Shown here piece by piece: positions 9,429-19,139 of a stretch of 64,000 nt of DNA. The DNA lies in NCBI RefSeq assembly GCF_018257515.1, contig NZ_JAERJR010000006.1, forward strand, positions 124,001 through 188,000, written 5' to 3'. Under the pieces are notes generated by a model. That model was not told the DNA's origin. It saw only the letters and a program-made list of their open reading frames with translations, and made no database searches. A program made the translations under genes and the position numbers. Source of the DNA: Tatumella sp. JGM118. Lineage in GTDB: Bacteria; Pseudomonadota; Gammaproteobacteria; Enterobacterales; Enterobacteriaceae. Every line of letters begins with the position of its first letter. The first letter of the stretch is position 1.

Positions 9429-10541
9429 TTAACCTTTTTGCAGAGTAAATAGCGTAATTTCACCCGGATAGCCCAGCCTCAGCGCGAAACCATTCCATAA
9501 GCCGGTACCGTTGCTGACATACAGCAACATCCGGCCCAGACGATATTCGCCGGAATAGAACCCCTGGTTGGCTCGTTTTACCAGAATATCCAGCCCCGGC
9601 ACCATACCGCCGTGGGTATGGCCGGAAAGCTGCAGGTCAACACCACTGGCCGCATTCTGCCGGGCATTCACCGGTCGATGGTCGAGCAGGATCACCGTAT
9701 CCTGTTGCGTCACCCCCTGCAGGGCCTCCGACAGTGACGGGCCGGGCTGAGAAAACCGCAGCGCCGCTTCATCGGTCACCCCGGCGACCACGATACTCTG
9801 TTCACCGCGATAAATACGGACCGACTGATTCATCAGTTCGCGGATCCCCGCGGCTTCAATTTCACGCATCCAGCCGGAAAAATCCGCGTAGTATTCATGG
9901 TTCCCCGGGATGGCGACCACACCATCTGCGGCCCGTAATTCTTTGAGCGGTGCGACATCCTGTTTACGGTCCGCCACCGTGCCGTCGGCGATATCACCGG
10001 TAATAGTGATCAGATCCGGCTGCAAGGCATTGGTTTTTTCGACGATCTCTGCCATTCGCTGACCGCGTAATAAGGTACTGGCATGCAGATCGGTCAGTTG
10101 TACCAGCCGGTAACCTTCAAAGGCGGCAGGTAATCCGGAGACATTCACCGTCACATTTTTCACTGCGGGGACTTTCACGGCCTGCCATACCGCATAGCCC
10201 GAAATGGCCAGTGAGACGGCACATAACAGACTATTGGTGGCCCCTTCATGGGATAGCGGATGCCCCGCCAGATAAGCCACTCCGGCGATCAGACCGTGCA
10301 GCACCAGCAGCAGAGTAAACAGGATCTCCGCGCCAAACAGAACGTTAATCGCCACCATCACCGGCTGAGGAAATTCCGGTGAAAACATATTGCCGAACAC
10401 CAGACGATAGATAAGGTGACATTCCGCAACCAGCAAGGCAAAAACAAACAACAGTATTCTGACGGACGCGGGAAGCGGGAGATGTAAAATAAAACGCCAG
10501 CCAATCACCAGCGCCATTACAGGGGTCATAAAAGGTAGCAC
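9429..10541 (-). CDS. Membrane-anchored calcineurin-like metallophosphoesterase
   Basis: A protein of about 370 residues with four or so hydrophobic segments in the first 150 residues followed by a calcineurin-type phosphoesterase domain. Metal-ligand motifs appear in order: LTDLHAS, TGDIADG, GNHEYY, LDHRPVN and SGHTHGGM. The overall plan resembles the YkuE/YaeI branch, whose members act on phospholipid-type or unknown phosphoesters. The domain is probably cytoplasmic or periplasmic next to the inner membrane; topology was not resolved. The start is uncertain: a GTG at 10541 has AGGAG five bases upstream, with alternatives GTG 10547 and ATG 10529. It stands alone between apbE and the ClC gene and has no obvious functional link to either. 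Confidence 0.8.
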   Translation of the reverse strand: MLPFMTPVMALVIGWRFILHLPLPASVRILLFVFALLVAECHLIYRLVFGNMFSPEFPQPVMVAINVLFGAEILFTLLLVLHGLIAGVAYLAGHPLSHEGATNSLLCAVSLAISGYAVWQAVKVPAVKNVTVNVSGLPAAFEGYRLVQLTDLHASTLLRGQRMAEIVEKTNALQPDLITITGDIADGTVADRKQDVAPLKELRAADGVVAIPGNHEYYADFSGWMREIEAAGIRELMNQSVRIYRGEQSIVVAGVTDEAALRFSQPGPSLSEALQGVTQQDTVILLDHRPVNARQNAASGVDLQLSGHTHGGMVPGLDILVKRANQGFYSGEYRLGRMLLYVSNGTGLWNGFALRLGYPGEITLFTLQKG

Positions 10542-10836
10542 AGTCACTCCTGTGGGTTTGTCATCAATACCTTAACTCTAGCATCGCTCAGCCAATAGTC
10601 ACATGTCACAGGCCCGGGGCAGGGAGGCTGCCTCCTGCCCCCGGCTCCGTCAGCTATCCCGGACGCCTTTACTGAACCCATCTTCTGCCGGCATTACCGG
10701 CCACCGTGAGTGTGCCGTGATCCCTGCACGCCTGGCAAAAAAGGCCCCGGGTGAACGGACAGCCTCTGGAGTGCCGGGTTGCTGTTATCGTGGCAGGATG
10801 ACAGTGACCGCGAGCCGGCCTGCAACGGTTTTCGGA

Positions 10837-12075
10837 TTACTTCGCCCGTTTCTCAATGGCACAGCAGGTCGCGAAGGAGCCTCCCACGGCCAGTATCACC
10901 GGAATGACCAGCGTACTGCCCATATGGGTGAATTCTGCCGCCAGCATCACCGTAGTCAGTGGCATCTGCATTGATGCCGCAAGGAAAGCGGCGGCCCCTG
11001 ACAGCGCGATCGCCGTCTGATCTCCGGCGGGTAACCACGGTGAGAAAACGGTGAACAAAACACTGGCGAACAGAGCGCCGACGGTAAAGCCTGGCGTCAG
11101 AACGCCGCCTTCAGCCCCGGCGCGCAACACAGCCCGGATAAGCACCAGTTTCAGTACCAGCAATATCACGGGTAACAGACCGGTTAATTCCCCCCACAGG
11201 GCCAGTTGCGTTGGCCCTTTACCATTGCCGGGTAATTGCGGATACCACAGTGACAAAACGCCGGTCAGGCCAAAACTCAGCAGACACAGGACCGGCATCT
11301 GCCAATTGGTTTTAACTCCTTTGCGGGCATTTTCGGTATAACGGCGAAAAAGATGTGCGGCATAGCCGAACAGGGGGGAAGTGACGATGGCCCAGATAAT
11401 CAGAGGGGTATCGGCGGCCGGTGCTGAGAAATGGTATTGCGATTCATTACCCAGGCCAAAGGTGGCGACATAGGCTCCCAGTGCAGAAGTCACCAGCGCC
11501 GGCAGTACGCAGGACCAGCGGAAAGAGATCAGCAGAACTTCCAGGGTAAAGATGGCTCCGGCCAGCGGGACATTATATACCGCTGCCAGCCCGGCCCCCG
11601 CACCACAGGCAATCAGCACCCGGGTATCCTCAGGGGAAAGCCCGAAGACGCGAGCCAGAGAGGTGGCGCCCAGCGCGCCGATCTCCCTCGGCGCCACTTC
11701 ACGGCCTAACGGTGAGCCTAACGCCACCGTGATAATCTGTAATAAGGCATGGATCAGTGAGGTGACCCCCGGCATTGGTCTGGCGGGATCTTTCACTGCC
11801 GCGTTGACCGAAACCCGTGGACGGCCGTACCGTGCCAGCAACCACCAGCCGGCACCGGCAATGATCCCTCCCGCCAGTAAAGCCATGATCCGTCGTTCAG
11901 CACTGGCCGCGGTCACACCCTGTAAAAAGCTCTCTTTGCTGATAATCGCATCCTGACTGTATCCGAAAGCCAGATGCTGCACGGCATGCAGCAGCATCGC
12001 CAGTAACATGCCGCCCAGTCCGGAGAGTACCCCGGTCATTACCACCGCCCCGGCGAACCGTAGTGATTTGGTCAT
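10837..12075 (-). CDS. ClC-family chloride channel/antiporter
   Basis: A 412-residue polytopic inner-membrane protein of the ClC family. Recognisable elements are GSPLGREVAPREIGA (the GREGP-type filter motif with the gating glutamate kept but VAP instead of GP), GAGAGLAAVYNVPLAGAIFTLE, and AAAFLAASMQMPLTTVMLAAE near the C-terminus. The length is that of short bacterial ClC proteins without CBS domains (about 410-420 residues, like ClcB or YfeO). These either conduct chloride or fluoride or exchange it for protons; the ion cannot be told from what is visible. The variant filter sequence sets it apart from ClcA. It is divergent from lpxP across a 564-bp gap with two palindromes, and no co-transcribed partner is evident. 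Confidence 0.85.
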   Translation of the reverse strand: MTKSLRFAGAVVMTGVLSGLGGMLLAMLLHAVQHLAFGYSQDAIISKESFLQGVTAASAERRIMALLAGGIIAGAGWWLLARYGRPRVSVNAAVKDPARPMPGVTSLIHALLQIITVALGSPLGREVAPREIGALGATSLARVFGLSPEDTRVLIACGAGAGLAAVYNVPLAGAIFTLEVLLISFRWSCVLPALVTSALGAYVATFGLGNESQYHFSAPAADTPLIIWAIVTSPLFGYAAHLFRRYTENARKGVKTNWQMPVLCLLSFGLTGVLSLWYPQLPGNGKGPTQLALWGELTGLLPVILLVLKLVLIRAVLRAGAEGGVLTPGFTVGALFASVLFTVFSPWLPAGDQTAIALSGAAAFLAASMQMPLTTVMLAAEFTHMGSTLVIPVILAVGGSFATCCAIEKRAK

Positions 12076-12179
12076 ATGACAACCCTTAATACGATAAATA
12101 AAAAATATTGATGTCTGCTAACTATGAGGCAGCCAACGTCAATCCGGCGTCAACTCACGGAGATAAGTTAGCTTACATG

Positions 12180-12200
12180 ATGAAAATACGTGATTTTCAT
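12180..12200. promoter_or_regulatory. Perfect 8-bp palindrome, candidate operator
   Basis: ATGAAAAT and ATTTTCAT flank a 5-bp ACGTG spacer, 105 bp upstream of the ClC start. Size and symmetry suggest a dimeric repressor or activator site; the regulator is unknown. Confidence 0.45.
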
Positions 12201-12231
12201 TGTGATACCTTGCCGGTAAGGATGAATATTT

Positions 12232-12250
12232 TTGTAGAAAATTTCTACAA
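12232..12250. promoter_or_regulatory. Perfect 9-bp palindrome, candidate operator
   Basis: TTGTAGAAA and TTTCTACAA surround a single central A, making a 19-bp odd-centred palindrome 32 bp from the previous one. Two different perfect palindromes this close imply control of the ClC gene or of lpxP by unknown regulators. Confidence 0.45.
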
Positions 12251-12639
12251 TTGTGTCATTCTTAAGCGTGTATCTCATCACACTGATACTAAATAAATCA
12301 GTGATGATTATGAGTCGCCAGGAAGCAGAAAAAACAGGGGGAGATCAGGGAGGGACAGGGCCGGAAAAAGAGGTATCTTTCCGGTTTTAAAGGACTTTTT
12401 TAAGCCGCCGGGGGGCAGCTTACCCACATGTCATCGCCCGTTTTTGTCGGGAAATGAATAATTGTGCGAAAGTACTGATATTTCCTATATCATAATCATC
12501 CGGGAGTTCGTACGATCTCCTGATGGCGAAAAAATAAAGACGTAAATTGTTACATTATGGTCCATGAATTATTAACTCGCCAGTTTGTCTTAGTGATGAG
12601 ACATAAAATAATGTCGACTAATAGATTGGTGATGCAAGC

Positions 12640-13560
12640 ATGAAAAAAAGTAATGGGTTCAAATTCAGCTTCCTGAATCCTAAGTATCTGACCTTGTGGC
12701 TTGGGATCAGTGTTTTATGGTGTGTGGTTAAGCTCCCTTATCCACTGCTTCTTGCCCTGGGGAAACGCCTTGGCACCTGGTCGCAGCCTTTCCTGAAACG
12801 ACGTAAGTCTATCGCCCGTCAAAATATCCGTCTCTGCTTTCCTGATATGTCTCCTCAGGAACAGGAAGCGTTGTTACAACAAAATTTCGAATCCCTGGGG
12901 CTGGGATTACTGGAAACCGGCATGGCCTGGTTCTGGTCTGACCGGCGTATCCGTAAGTGGTTTGACGTTGAAGGGCTGGAAAACCTGAAGCGCGCGCAGT
13001 CCGGCAAACGCGGGGTGATGTGTGTCGGGGTTCACTTTATGTCCCTTGAACTGGGCGGCAGAGTCATGGGACTGTGCCAGCCAATGATGGCAACCTACCG
13101 TCCGCACAATAATCCACTGATGGAATGGCTGCAAACCCGTGGTCGCTTACGCTCGAACAAAGCGATGATTGACCGCCGCGATTTGCGTGGCATGGTCGGT
13201 CAGCTGAAACAGGGTGAAGCGGTGTGGTTTGCGCCGGACCAGGATTACGGAATCAAGGGCAGCTCCTTTGTGCCTTTCTTCGGGGTTAAAGATGTGGCAA
13301 CGACCAACGGAACCTATGTGCTTTCCCGTCTGTCGCATGCGTCGTTGTTAACCATTACCCTTGTCCGTAAAAAAGACGGCAGAGGCTACCAGTTACATAT
13401 CGAGGAACCTTTAGAAGATTTCCCGGCCACGGAGTGGAAAGCGGCGGCTTATATGAACCAGATCATTGAGCGGGAAATTATGCGTGCACCTGAGCAATAT
13501 ATGTGGGTCCACCGCCGTTTTAAAACCCGACCGATGGGTGAAGCTTCTCTCTATATCTGA
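12640..13560 (+). CDS. lpxP: Lipid A palmitoleoyl acyltransferase LpxP
   Basis: A 306-residue acyltransferase of the LpxL/LpxP family. Most of it resembles E. coli LpxP as recalled, for example FDVEGLENLKRAQ, VGVHFMSLELGGRVMG (with the HX4E catalytic motif at HFMSLE), CQPMMATYRPHNNPLMEW and VWFAPDQDYG, and both end with SLYI. An N-terminal hydrophobic segment (about residues 17-38) anchors it to the inner membrane. LpxP adds palmitoleate to Kdo2-lipid IV-A in place of laurate and is cold-induced in E. coli. The ATG at 12640 fits the family length. It is monocistronic here, with a hairpin (13581-13598) shortly after the stop. LpxL is the alternative but fits less well. Confidence 0.9.
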   Translation: MKKSNGFKFSFLNPKYLTLWLGISVLWCVVKLPYPLLLALGKRLGTWSQPFLKRRKSIARQNIRLCFPDMSPQEQEALLQQNFESLGLGLLETGMAWFWSDRRIRKWFDVEGLENLKRAQSGKRGVMCVGVHFMSLELGGRVMGLCQPMMATYRPHNNPLMEWLQTRGRLRSNKAMIDRRDLRGMVGQLKQGEAVWFAPDQDYGIKGSSFVPFFGVKDVATTNGTYVLSRLSHASLLTITLVRKKDGRGYQLHIEEPLEDFPATEWKAAAYMNQIIEREIMRAPEQYMWVHRRFKTRPMGEASLYI

Positions 13561-14450
13561 TCCTGTCCTTTATCGGACCTGTATCGCTCAGGCGATACCG
13601 GCCCGATAACCCCCTTAGCACTTCCCCCATAATTCACCTGTTCTCTCTCCTGCGGGATCGTTGTCTCCGTGAACGGGTATCGCGGTTACGTGAGTTTGTT
13701 TGAATCAGTGATCTCTTCATCTTAACGGCAGTGGCTGCAGTCTCGCGCCCGTCGCTGATTAACCTGTTCTGATTATTCCTGTCTGTCCTCTGAACCTCTG
13801 AACTGTTCCCTGTGGGGCGTATACCCTGTAAGCGTGAAATTGTCTGCTGCTGCCCGCCATCCGTGAAACAGAATGAGAGTGGGTATTCACTTTCAGGAGG
13901 TCGGGGAGTGGGGGGCTGTGCAACGTGACTCAGGACTTTCTCTGAGTCTGTCACGGTATACCTGCGATGTCAGGGGGAATGCTGCTTTTGGGGCAGGCTC
14001 CTGACGAAATGGCCTTTGATTACAGTGTCTTGAGAGAGTGTAAGTACACGCTTACTTTTATAGCGTGATCACGTCATTAATAAGTCACGGCAGACCGGCT
14101 CTGAAGGTAGTGCGGAGAGCTGAAAGCTGACAGGGGTTTAATATCTTATTTTTGCAGAAAGATTATCTTAATCACAGGCCAGACTGTCATTACAGGTTGT
14201 TTCGCAGGCGATATCTCAGCGGAAGGTGTTTAGTGGTTTCTGTGACGCATTAGCTGAACAACATAGCTACGGCATGACTCCATTAAAATAAAAATCAAAT
14301 AATATAGAGGGTTATATTGATAGTAAGTATTCACATTATTATGAGGTGTGACCTGAGCGGCAACATGGCTAACACCCGGTGTGGGCGACAGCCATGTTGC
14401 GGATGGGATGAATAAAAACCGGCACAGCTCTCACTGTGCCGGTAGCGGGA
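13561..14450. other. Long gap without a supported gene between lpxP and levansucrase 1
   Basis: About 890 bp. A hairpin (GTATCGC, loop TCAG, GCGATAC, 13581-13598) follows lpxP without a T-run and may end its mRNA. The levansucrase terminator occupies 14418-14443. Between them composition is ordinary; the one moderately long frame (13634-13954, minus) has an arginine- and serine-rich translation resembling no family I know. I see nothing else. Confidence 0.5.
14418..14443 (-). terminator. Intrinsic terminator of levansucrase gene 1
   Basis: A perfect 10-bp stem (ACCGGCACAG / CTGTGCCGGT) with a 6-nt loop, followed on the minus strand by TTTTTATTC. It begins 7 bp beyond the levansucrase stop. 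Confidence 0.88.
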
Positions 14451-15725
14451 TTAACGGATGATTACGTTCTCCATTGGCGGGATGTAACCGTAGTCGAATT
14501 CTTTGACCATAAAGGTACGTTTACCTTCGATCTTAATCTGTACGGTCGGGGCTTCGGTACCACCGATGCGGTATGCACCGTCGTAGTCATTGTCAGAAGC
14601 TGGCACCGTATCAATAAATGACGTCACCAGGCCGTTTGGCATCACACAGTGTGAATAGGTCTGCAACGGCTGAGACGATGGGTTACCCAGTACCAGGCCG
14701 GAACCATTCAGCGGCTCGTAAGGGCCAAACAGTGAATCACTGACAAATCCGTAAACGCCGTCCGGGCCGGTCAGGTTATCGGCATACGTCGATTTATGGC
14801 TGATGGTAAACAGGTAGTACTTCCCGTCCTTAAACACAAAGTGAGGACGTTCCGTCTGGTCGTTGACACCAACCGCAGTGATCAGCGGTGGCAGCAGCTG
14901 CCAGTCATTACCTTCCGCATCTTTCGCCGCCGCCAGACCGATACAACCCGTCTGATAACGTGCGCCACCGACATCGTCGTAACCCGGAGGAATATCACCC
15001 ATATCTTCGGTGGTAATCTCATGGCTGCCGCGATCCCCGGCCACATTGCCTTCGAAGACCATATAGAGGTTGCCATCATTCGGGTCGATGAACGGGCTTG
15101 GGTCACGGAAGCCCCAGTACGGGTTTTGTTCTTCGGTCTGGTAGTAGAAACCGTCCGCGGAGAACAGCTCAATGACTTCATTGAAACCGGAGAGGGTGAC
15201 GCCGTTACCATCGGCAGCAATTTTACCTTTCACCTTCACGATGGTCGCGCCCGGCGTGACGCAGGTGTAATACAGTTCCACATCACCCTGTTCGTTCAGC
15301 AGAATCGGGGTACCGGCCCATTCACGGGTAGTCGGTGAAACACCTTCCGCCATCACACGGCCACCGAAGGTCCAGTTTTTGCTGTCTTTTGAGTACCAGA
15401 AGCAGATTCGGGCACGACCATGACGGGCATTCCAGTCGGTGTAGATGTCGTAGTTGCCGTTTGCATCGGTGTACTCTTCCGGCAGACGATCGGCGGTCAG
15501 CGTAAAGATCACGGACCAGCCATTAACGGAAACGATATTACCGTCGTATTTACGTAATGGCAGAGTATCCCAGATAAAGACTTCATCGCTCATCACCGGA
15601 AAATCAATGGCGACCACAGGCTGAGTGGTGGTTGGATCATCCTCGCGAACTTTCAGTGCATCTGCACGGCTCCATGCAGTTGTTTTTACTTTGTCTTGTA
15701 AATTTTTAATTTCAGTATTTTTCAT
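14451..15725 (-). CDS. lsc: Levansucrase (GH68), copy 1
   Basis: A 424-residue glycoside hydrolase family 68 enzyme that transfers fructose from sucrose to build levan. The catalytic triad is visible: nucleophile D53 (VFIWDT), transition-state stabiliser D208 (FRDPSPF) and acid/base E292 (TERPHF). There is no Sec or Tat signal, as in the Erwinia and Rahnella enzymes, which nonetheless reach the outside by a poorly defined route. The ATG at 15725 is preceded by GGAGG. About 88% of residues match copy 2 by hand alignment, and the catalytic regions are identical. The gene has its own terminator and a 10-bp inverted repeat pair upstream that is shared with copy 2. Two copies 3 kb apart on the same strand suggest duplication followed by moderate divergence. 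Confidence 0.95.
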   Translation of the reverse strand: MKNTEIKNLQDKVKTTAWSRADALKVREDDPTTTQPVVAIDFPVMSDEVFIWDTLPLRKYDGNIVSVNGWSVIFTLTADRLPEEYTDANGNYDIYTDWNARHGRARICFWYSKDSKNWTFGGRVMAEGVSPTTREWAGTPILLNEQGDVELYYTCVTPGATIVKVKGKIAADGNGVTLSGFNEVIELFSADGFYYQTEEQNPYWGFRDPSPFIDPNDGNLYMVFEGNVAGDRGSHEITTEDMGDIPPGYDDVGGARYQTGCIGLAAAKDAEGNDWQLLPPLITAVGVNDQTERPHFVFKDGKYYLFTISHKSTYADNLTGPDGVYGFVSDSLFGPYEPLNGSGLVLGNPSSQPLQTYSHCVMPNGLVTSFIDTVPASDNDYDGAYRIGGTEAPTVQIKIEGKRTFMVKEFDYGYIPPMENVIIR

Positions 15726-17236
15726 TTTTAAAACCTCCGTAGTTAAGTGAGGCTTTATAAAAACATGCAGCGTTATTTAATTAAACGTATCCCGGCTTTG
15801 TCATTTACCACACAACATATTCAGAAAATAATCTTATTATTTGTTGTGTGGCAGAGCAGACAACGGCTGAATATATCCCTGTTCACTTTTTTATCCGACA
15901 CTGTCCGGTGGTCCGGAAATGGATTTTCATGCCGAACATTTTCATGAGAAAATGGCAAGCAAAACCTGTGGTAATATCCCTGCGACTTTTTCTTAAAAAA
16001 TGGGGGTGATCGGTGTTTATGAGAATTTTTCCGTCGCCAGGGGGATTTTTTCATATAAATTAAAATATCCGTTCAGTTCACAGAAAATATACGAATCCGG
16101 GATTTCTGATCAGCCGATATTCGGCTACCGACCGGCAGAACGGTCTGTTATCGTAATGTCATGAACCGCAGTAAGAGATAAGGAATGGTCAGGAGTATGA
16201 TAAAATCTGTATCCTGGGATCTCCTGATAAGTCATATTTCTGGTCCGGACATCACCCGCTACTAATATCCTCTTTTCCGTGGGTTGAAATGTTTTCATCT
16301 GTCATCCCGATGGCATTTATCAGATACCCATATCCATGAACATGAGATCATACAGCCCATCCAGCGCCTGTGTTCTGTGTTGTTTTGTCAGCAGGCCGGG
16401 AGGACAGTTTTCATTCTGCGGAAAAGGGAGGTCCGGCAATTAACCGATAATCTCCGGCCTGGCCACCGCTCTCAGCGAGACGTTCATTATTCGCTGTCAG
16501 GCCGCCGCCGGCAGGGCGGATCCGTTGACTCTGAGACCTTTAGCGACCTGAAACGAAGATGTCAGGCAGAGGTGTCGCAGTATTCTTACTCTGCCGATCC
16601 CTTTCAACGCTGTTGCCGGCGGGCAGAAATGATCAAATCTCCCCTGGCAGCCGGTATGACGACCGGAAACCACGCGGCCGCTTTCAGCGGCCCGGGAAGG
16701 ATCTCTGGCGGGCGGACGCTGTGGTGGATGGAAAAGACGTATCGTGCGGTGTCGTTTCCGGCAGCGGATCGCCGCCATTGGCGATCGCTTTCACCTTTAT
16801 GACATCCACTGTGCGCTGACGGGAAATATCGATCAGCAGAAAGGTACAGAACCCTAAGCATGATGACCGCCGTGCTGAGACCTTTCCGGACGGTGTCCCG
16901 TGTTGCTACCTCCCGGATTCGGGAGAGAAGCCGCACTATGATGGCTGATAAACACGGCAGGCAGCCTGTTAACAGAAAGCGGAAAGCCGGCCAGAAAGAT
17001 ATTCCCGGCCGGCGGCGAAGCGATGTTTTATCCGGAGATAAATATCCCCTGATTTTATCAGGGATATTTCTCATTACAGAGAAGAGATGTGGGAATAATG
17101 TTAAAAAATAAAAAATTCCCTATCATGTTTAAGGGTATAGTCTGAGGAATGCGTGTTATTCACCGGCGTTCCTCTCCCATGAACAACAGATAATTTTCTG
17201 CCGGGCATGTTTTTACAAAGAATGTTAAGTGCAGGG
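15726..17236. other. Gap upstream of levansucrase 1: regulatory repeats, then unassigned sequence
   Basis: The first 140 bp hold the levansucrase 1 control region. The rest (about 15900-17236) contains several overlapping frames of 80-170 codons on both strands (for example 16284-16802 plus and 16604-17074 minus), none with a recognisable family, convincing ribosome site or consistent composition. A bulged hairpin with TATCAGGG/CCCCTGATA arms at 17041-17070 resembles a terminator and hints that a gene once ended there. I regard this as a decayed region between duplicated levansucrase genes. Confidence 0.4.
15808..15864 (-). promoter_or_regulatory. Inverted-repeat control region of levansucrase 1, with an Ogr-type TGT-N12-ACA site
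   Basis: CCACACAACA (15808-15817) and TGTTGTGTGG (15842-15851) form a perfect 10-bp inverted repeat with a 24-bp spacer, 83 bp upstream of the start codon. The outer copy also forms GTTGT-N12-ACAAC (15843-15864), which fits the TGT-N12-ACA motif recalled for P2 Ogr/P4 Delta/NucC activators. If that motif sits near -55, transcription would start around 15798, giving a leader of about 70 nt. The same pair occurs at the same place before levansucrase 2. Binding by the Ogr-like protein at 19140 is inferred. Confidence 0.6.
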
Positions 17237-17539
17237 TTAATTCAATTTCTTCATGATAATCCGGTTTATCCAGAAACTGATTTTTTTTACGCCCATAAAA
17301 CCGATAAATCCGCCAACAGAAACGGTTAACTGGCTGGATACCCCAAAATAATTCATTAACGATACAGAAATAAATGTCAGGCAGCCACAAATCCCCCCTT
17401 CAAGTAATGTTTCGATAATACCCCGTCCGGAATATATCATTCGCAGGATAGCCATAAAAAAGGAGATGAAAACACCAAAGAAAACGGAATCTCCCCGAAT
17501 GGCTCCCTTCGCTGCATTAATAATGCTGTTAATATCCAT
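17237..17539 (-). CDS. Phage-type holin, downstream of levansucrase 2
   Basis: A 100-residue protein beginning MDINSIINAAKG at the ATG of 17537-17539, preceded by AGGA at good spacing; the frame can be extended upstream to 17578 but that adds a charged tail without a ribosome site. Three hydrophobic segments (about residues 17-35, 43-65 and 68-85) and a basic C-terminus ending IIMKKLN give it the look of a lambda-like class phage holin. Holins form inner-membrane lesions that let cytosolic enzymes out. It lies 47 bp after the levansucrase 2 stop on the same strand with no terminator between, so the two are probably one operon. As levansucrase has no signal peptide, this holin may help release it. 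No endolysin or spanin is adjacent. Confidence 0.7.
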   Translation of the reverse strand: MDINSIINAAKGAIRGDSVFFGVFISFFMAILRMIYSGRGIIETLLEGGICGCLTFISVSLMNYFGVSSQLTVSVGGFIGFMGVKKISFWINRIIMKKLN

Positions 17540-17586
17540 AAATTTTTCCTGATAAAGACGCGACCTCAGTCGCGCCACAATGAATA

Positions 17587-18846
17587 TTATTTGACGATGA
17601 CATTTTCCATCGGAGGAATATAACCGTAGTCAAATTCTTTAACCATAAACGTCTGGTTGCCTTTTATTTTAATTTGTACGGTAGGGGCTTCGGTTCCTCC
17701 GACACGATAGCTACCGTTATAATCGCCATTTGATTGCGGAATAGTATCGATAAAAGAGGTCACCAGGCCATTGGGCATGACGCAATGTGAATACGTCTGA
17801 TAAGGTTGTGACGAGGGATTCCCCAGGACTAAACCGGAACCATTTAACGGCTCATAAGGGCCAAATAAAGAATCACTGACAAAGCCATACACACCATCCG
17901 GCCCCGTCACACCGTCACCGTAGGTGAACTTGTGGCTGATAGTAAACAGGTAATATTTACCGTCTTTGAACACAAAGTGAGGACGCTCTGTCTGGTCATT
18001 GACCCCGACCGCCGTGATTAATGGTGGCAGTAACTGCCAGTCGTTACCTTCGGCATCTTTTGCTACCGCAAAGCCGATACAACCGGTCTGATAGCGGGCA
18101 CCGCCGACGTCTTCATAGCCCGGAGGAACATCCCCCATATCTTCGCTGGTGATGACATGTGTCCCGCGAGCGCCGGCCACATTCCCTTCAAACACCATGT
18201 AAAGATTGCCATCTTTAGGGTCAATAAACGGGCTCGGGTCACGAAAGCCCCAGTATTCATTCTGTTCTTCTGTCTGGTAAATAAAACCATCGGCAGAGAA
18301 CAGTTCAATGACCTCTCTGAACCCGGAAAGCCTGACTCCGTTGCCATCGGCAGCGATTTTACCCTTAACTTTCACGATTGTCGCGCCGGGGGTGACGCAG
18401 GTGTAGTACAGTTCAATGTCACCCTGCTCGTTTAGCAGAACCGGTGTCCCGGCCCATTCACGGGTGGTCGGTGAAACGCCGTCCGCCATGACCCGGCCAC
18501 CGAACGTCCAGTTTTTGCTGTCTTTGGAATACCAGAAACAAATACGTGCACGGCTGTGGCGATTGACCCAGTCACTGTCGATATCGTAGTTGCCTTCGGC
18601 GTCAGTGTAGACATCAGGCTGACGCTCTGCGGTCAGTGTAAAGATGACAGACCAGCCGTTAACGGAAACGATATTACCGTCATATTTTTTCAGCGGCATG
18701 GTGTCCCAGATAAACACTTCATCACTCATCACCGGAAAATCAATACCGACCAGCGGCTGTGTGGTGGTCGGATCATCAGAACGAACTTTAAGGGCGTCAG
18801 CACGGCTCCATGCAGTAGTTTTCACTTTATCTATTAAATTTTTCAT
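17587..18846 (-). CDS. lsc: Levansucrase (GH68), copy 2, in operon with a holin
   Basis: A 419-residue GH68 levansucrase with triad D48 (VFIWDT), D203 (FRDPSPF) and E287 (TERPHF). I place the start at the ATG of 18844-18846, which has GGAGG upstream and begins [15 protein letters not shown] like copy 1; the frame is open to 18930, but that extension has no ribosome site and no counterpart in copy 1. No signal peptide. It differs from copy 1 mostly at surface-like positions and in a short region around residues 80-100 where ten changes cluster. The leader is similar to copy 1 in sequence and layout, including the CCACACAACA repeat. A holin gene follows directly, and an Ogr-like activator gene lies divergently about 290 bp upstream, so this copy sits in the fuller gene context. 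Confidence 0.95.
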   Translation of the reverse strand: MKNLIDKVKTTAWSRADALKVRSDDPTTTQPLVGIDFPVMSDEVFIWDTMPLKKYDGNIVSVNGWSVIFTLTAERQPDVYTDAEGNYDIDSDWVNRHSRARICFWYSKDSKNWTFGGRVMADGVSPTTREWAGTPVLLNEQGDIELYYTCVTPGATIVKVKGKIAADGNGVRLSGFREVIELFSADGFIYQTEEQNEYWGFRDPSPFIDPKDGNLYMVFEGNVAGARGTHVITSEDMGDVPPGYEDVGGARYQTGCIGFAVAKDAEGNDWQLLPPLITAVGVNDQTERPHFVFKDGKYYLFTISHKFTYGDGVTGPDGVYGFVSDSLFGPYEPLNGSGLVLGNPSSQPYQTYSHCVMPNGLVTSFIDTIPQSNGDYNGSYRVGGTEAPTVQIKIKGNQTFMVKEFDYGYIPPMENVIVK

Positions 18847-18926
18847 ATTAAACCTCCGTAATTGAATGAGGTTTAATAAAATCATGTCCCCGTAAATAAT
18901 TAAAACGCATTTAATTTTGTAATGCA

Positions 18927-18984
18927 CCACACAACAGACATAATTTAAAAAAGGGCCGTATTGTTGTGTAGTCAGTGGCAGACC
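18927..18984 (-). promoter_or_regulatory. Inverted-repeat control region of levansucrase 2
   Basis: CCACACAACA (18927-18936) and TGTTGTGTAG (18962-18971) repeat the levansucrase 1 arrangement with one mismatch and a 25-bp spacer, 81 bp before the start codon. The outer TGT-N12-ACA motif is degenerate here: GTTGT is followed after 12 bp by AGACC. A TTTGT lies 7 bp left of each CCACACAACA in both genes. Conservation of these blocks in an otherwise diverged leader argues for function. Confidence 0.55.
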
Positions 18985-19139
18985 AGAGAGTGATGGCGCC
19001 GGACGGGTATATAAATAAGTATCTACAGCCAGATAAAAAGCAGATAGAATCTTTTATCTATTAACAGCCATTAATGTAGTGATTGATCATTTATACCTCT
19101 ACATGTTTTAAAATTATTCAGTAAAAATAGGTGGTACTT

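Larger units (their letters stand above)
12083..12639. other. Intergenic region with palindromes between ClC gene and lpxP
   Basis: This stretch of about 560 bp is AT-rich near the ClC start and has no ORF I would defend. It holds two perfect operator-like palindromes (listed separately). A third imperfect one lies at about 12271-12312, with CTGAT/ATCAG cores flanked by TCATCAC and GATGA. The last 250 bp up to the lpxP start probably contain the lpxP promoter and a long leader, in keeping with cold regulation of lpxP in E. coli, but no element can be named. Confidence 0.5.

Noticed and set aside
13634-13954. 106-codon minus-strand ORF between lpxP and levansucrase 1
   Set aside because: Arg/Ser/Thr-rich translation with no motif, no good ribosome site and no family resemblance; likely chance.
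16284-17074. ORFs of 156-172 codons on both strands between the levansucrase genes
   Set aside because: They overlap each other antisense, lack ribosome sites and recognisable motifs. One may be a relic of a lost gene, but I could not support a call.
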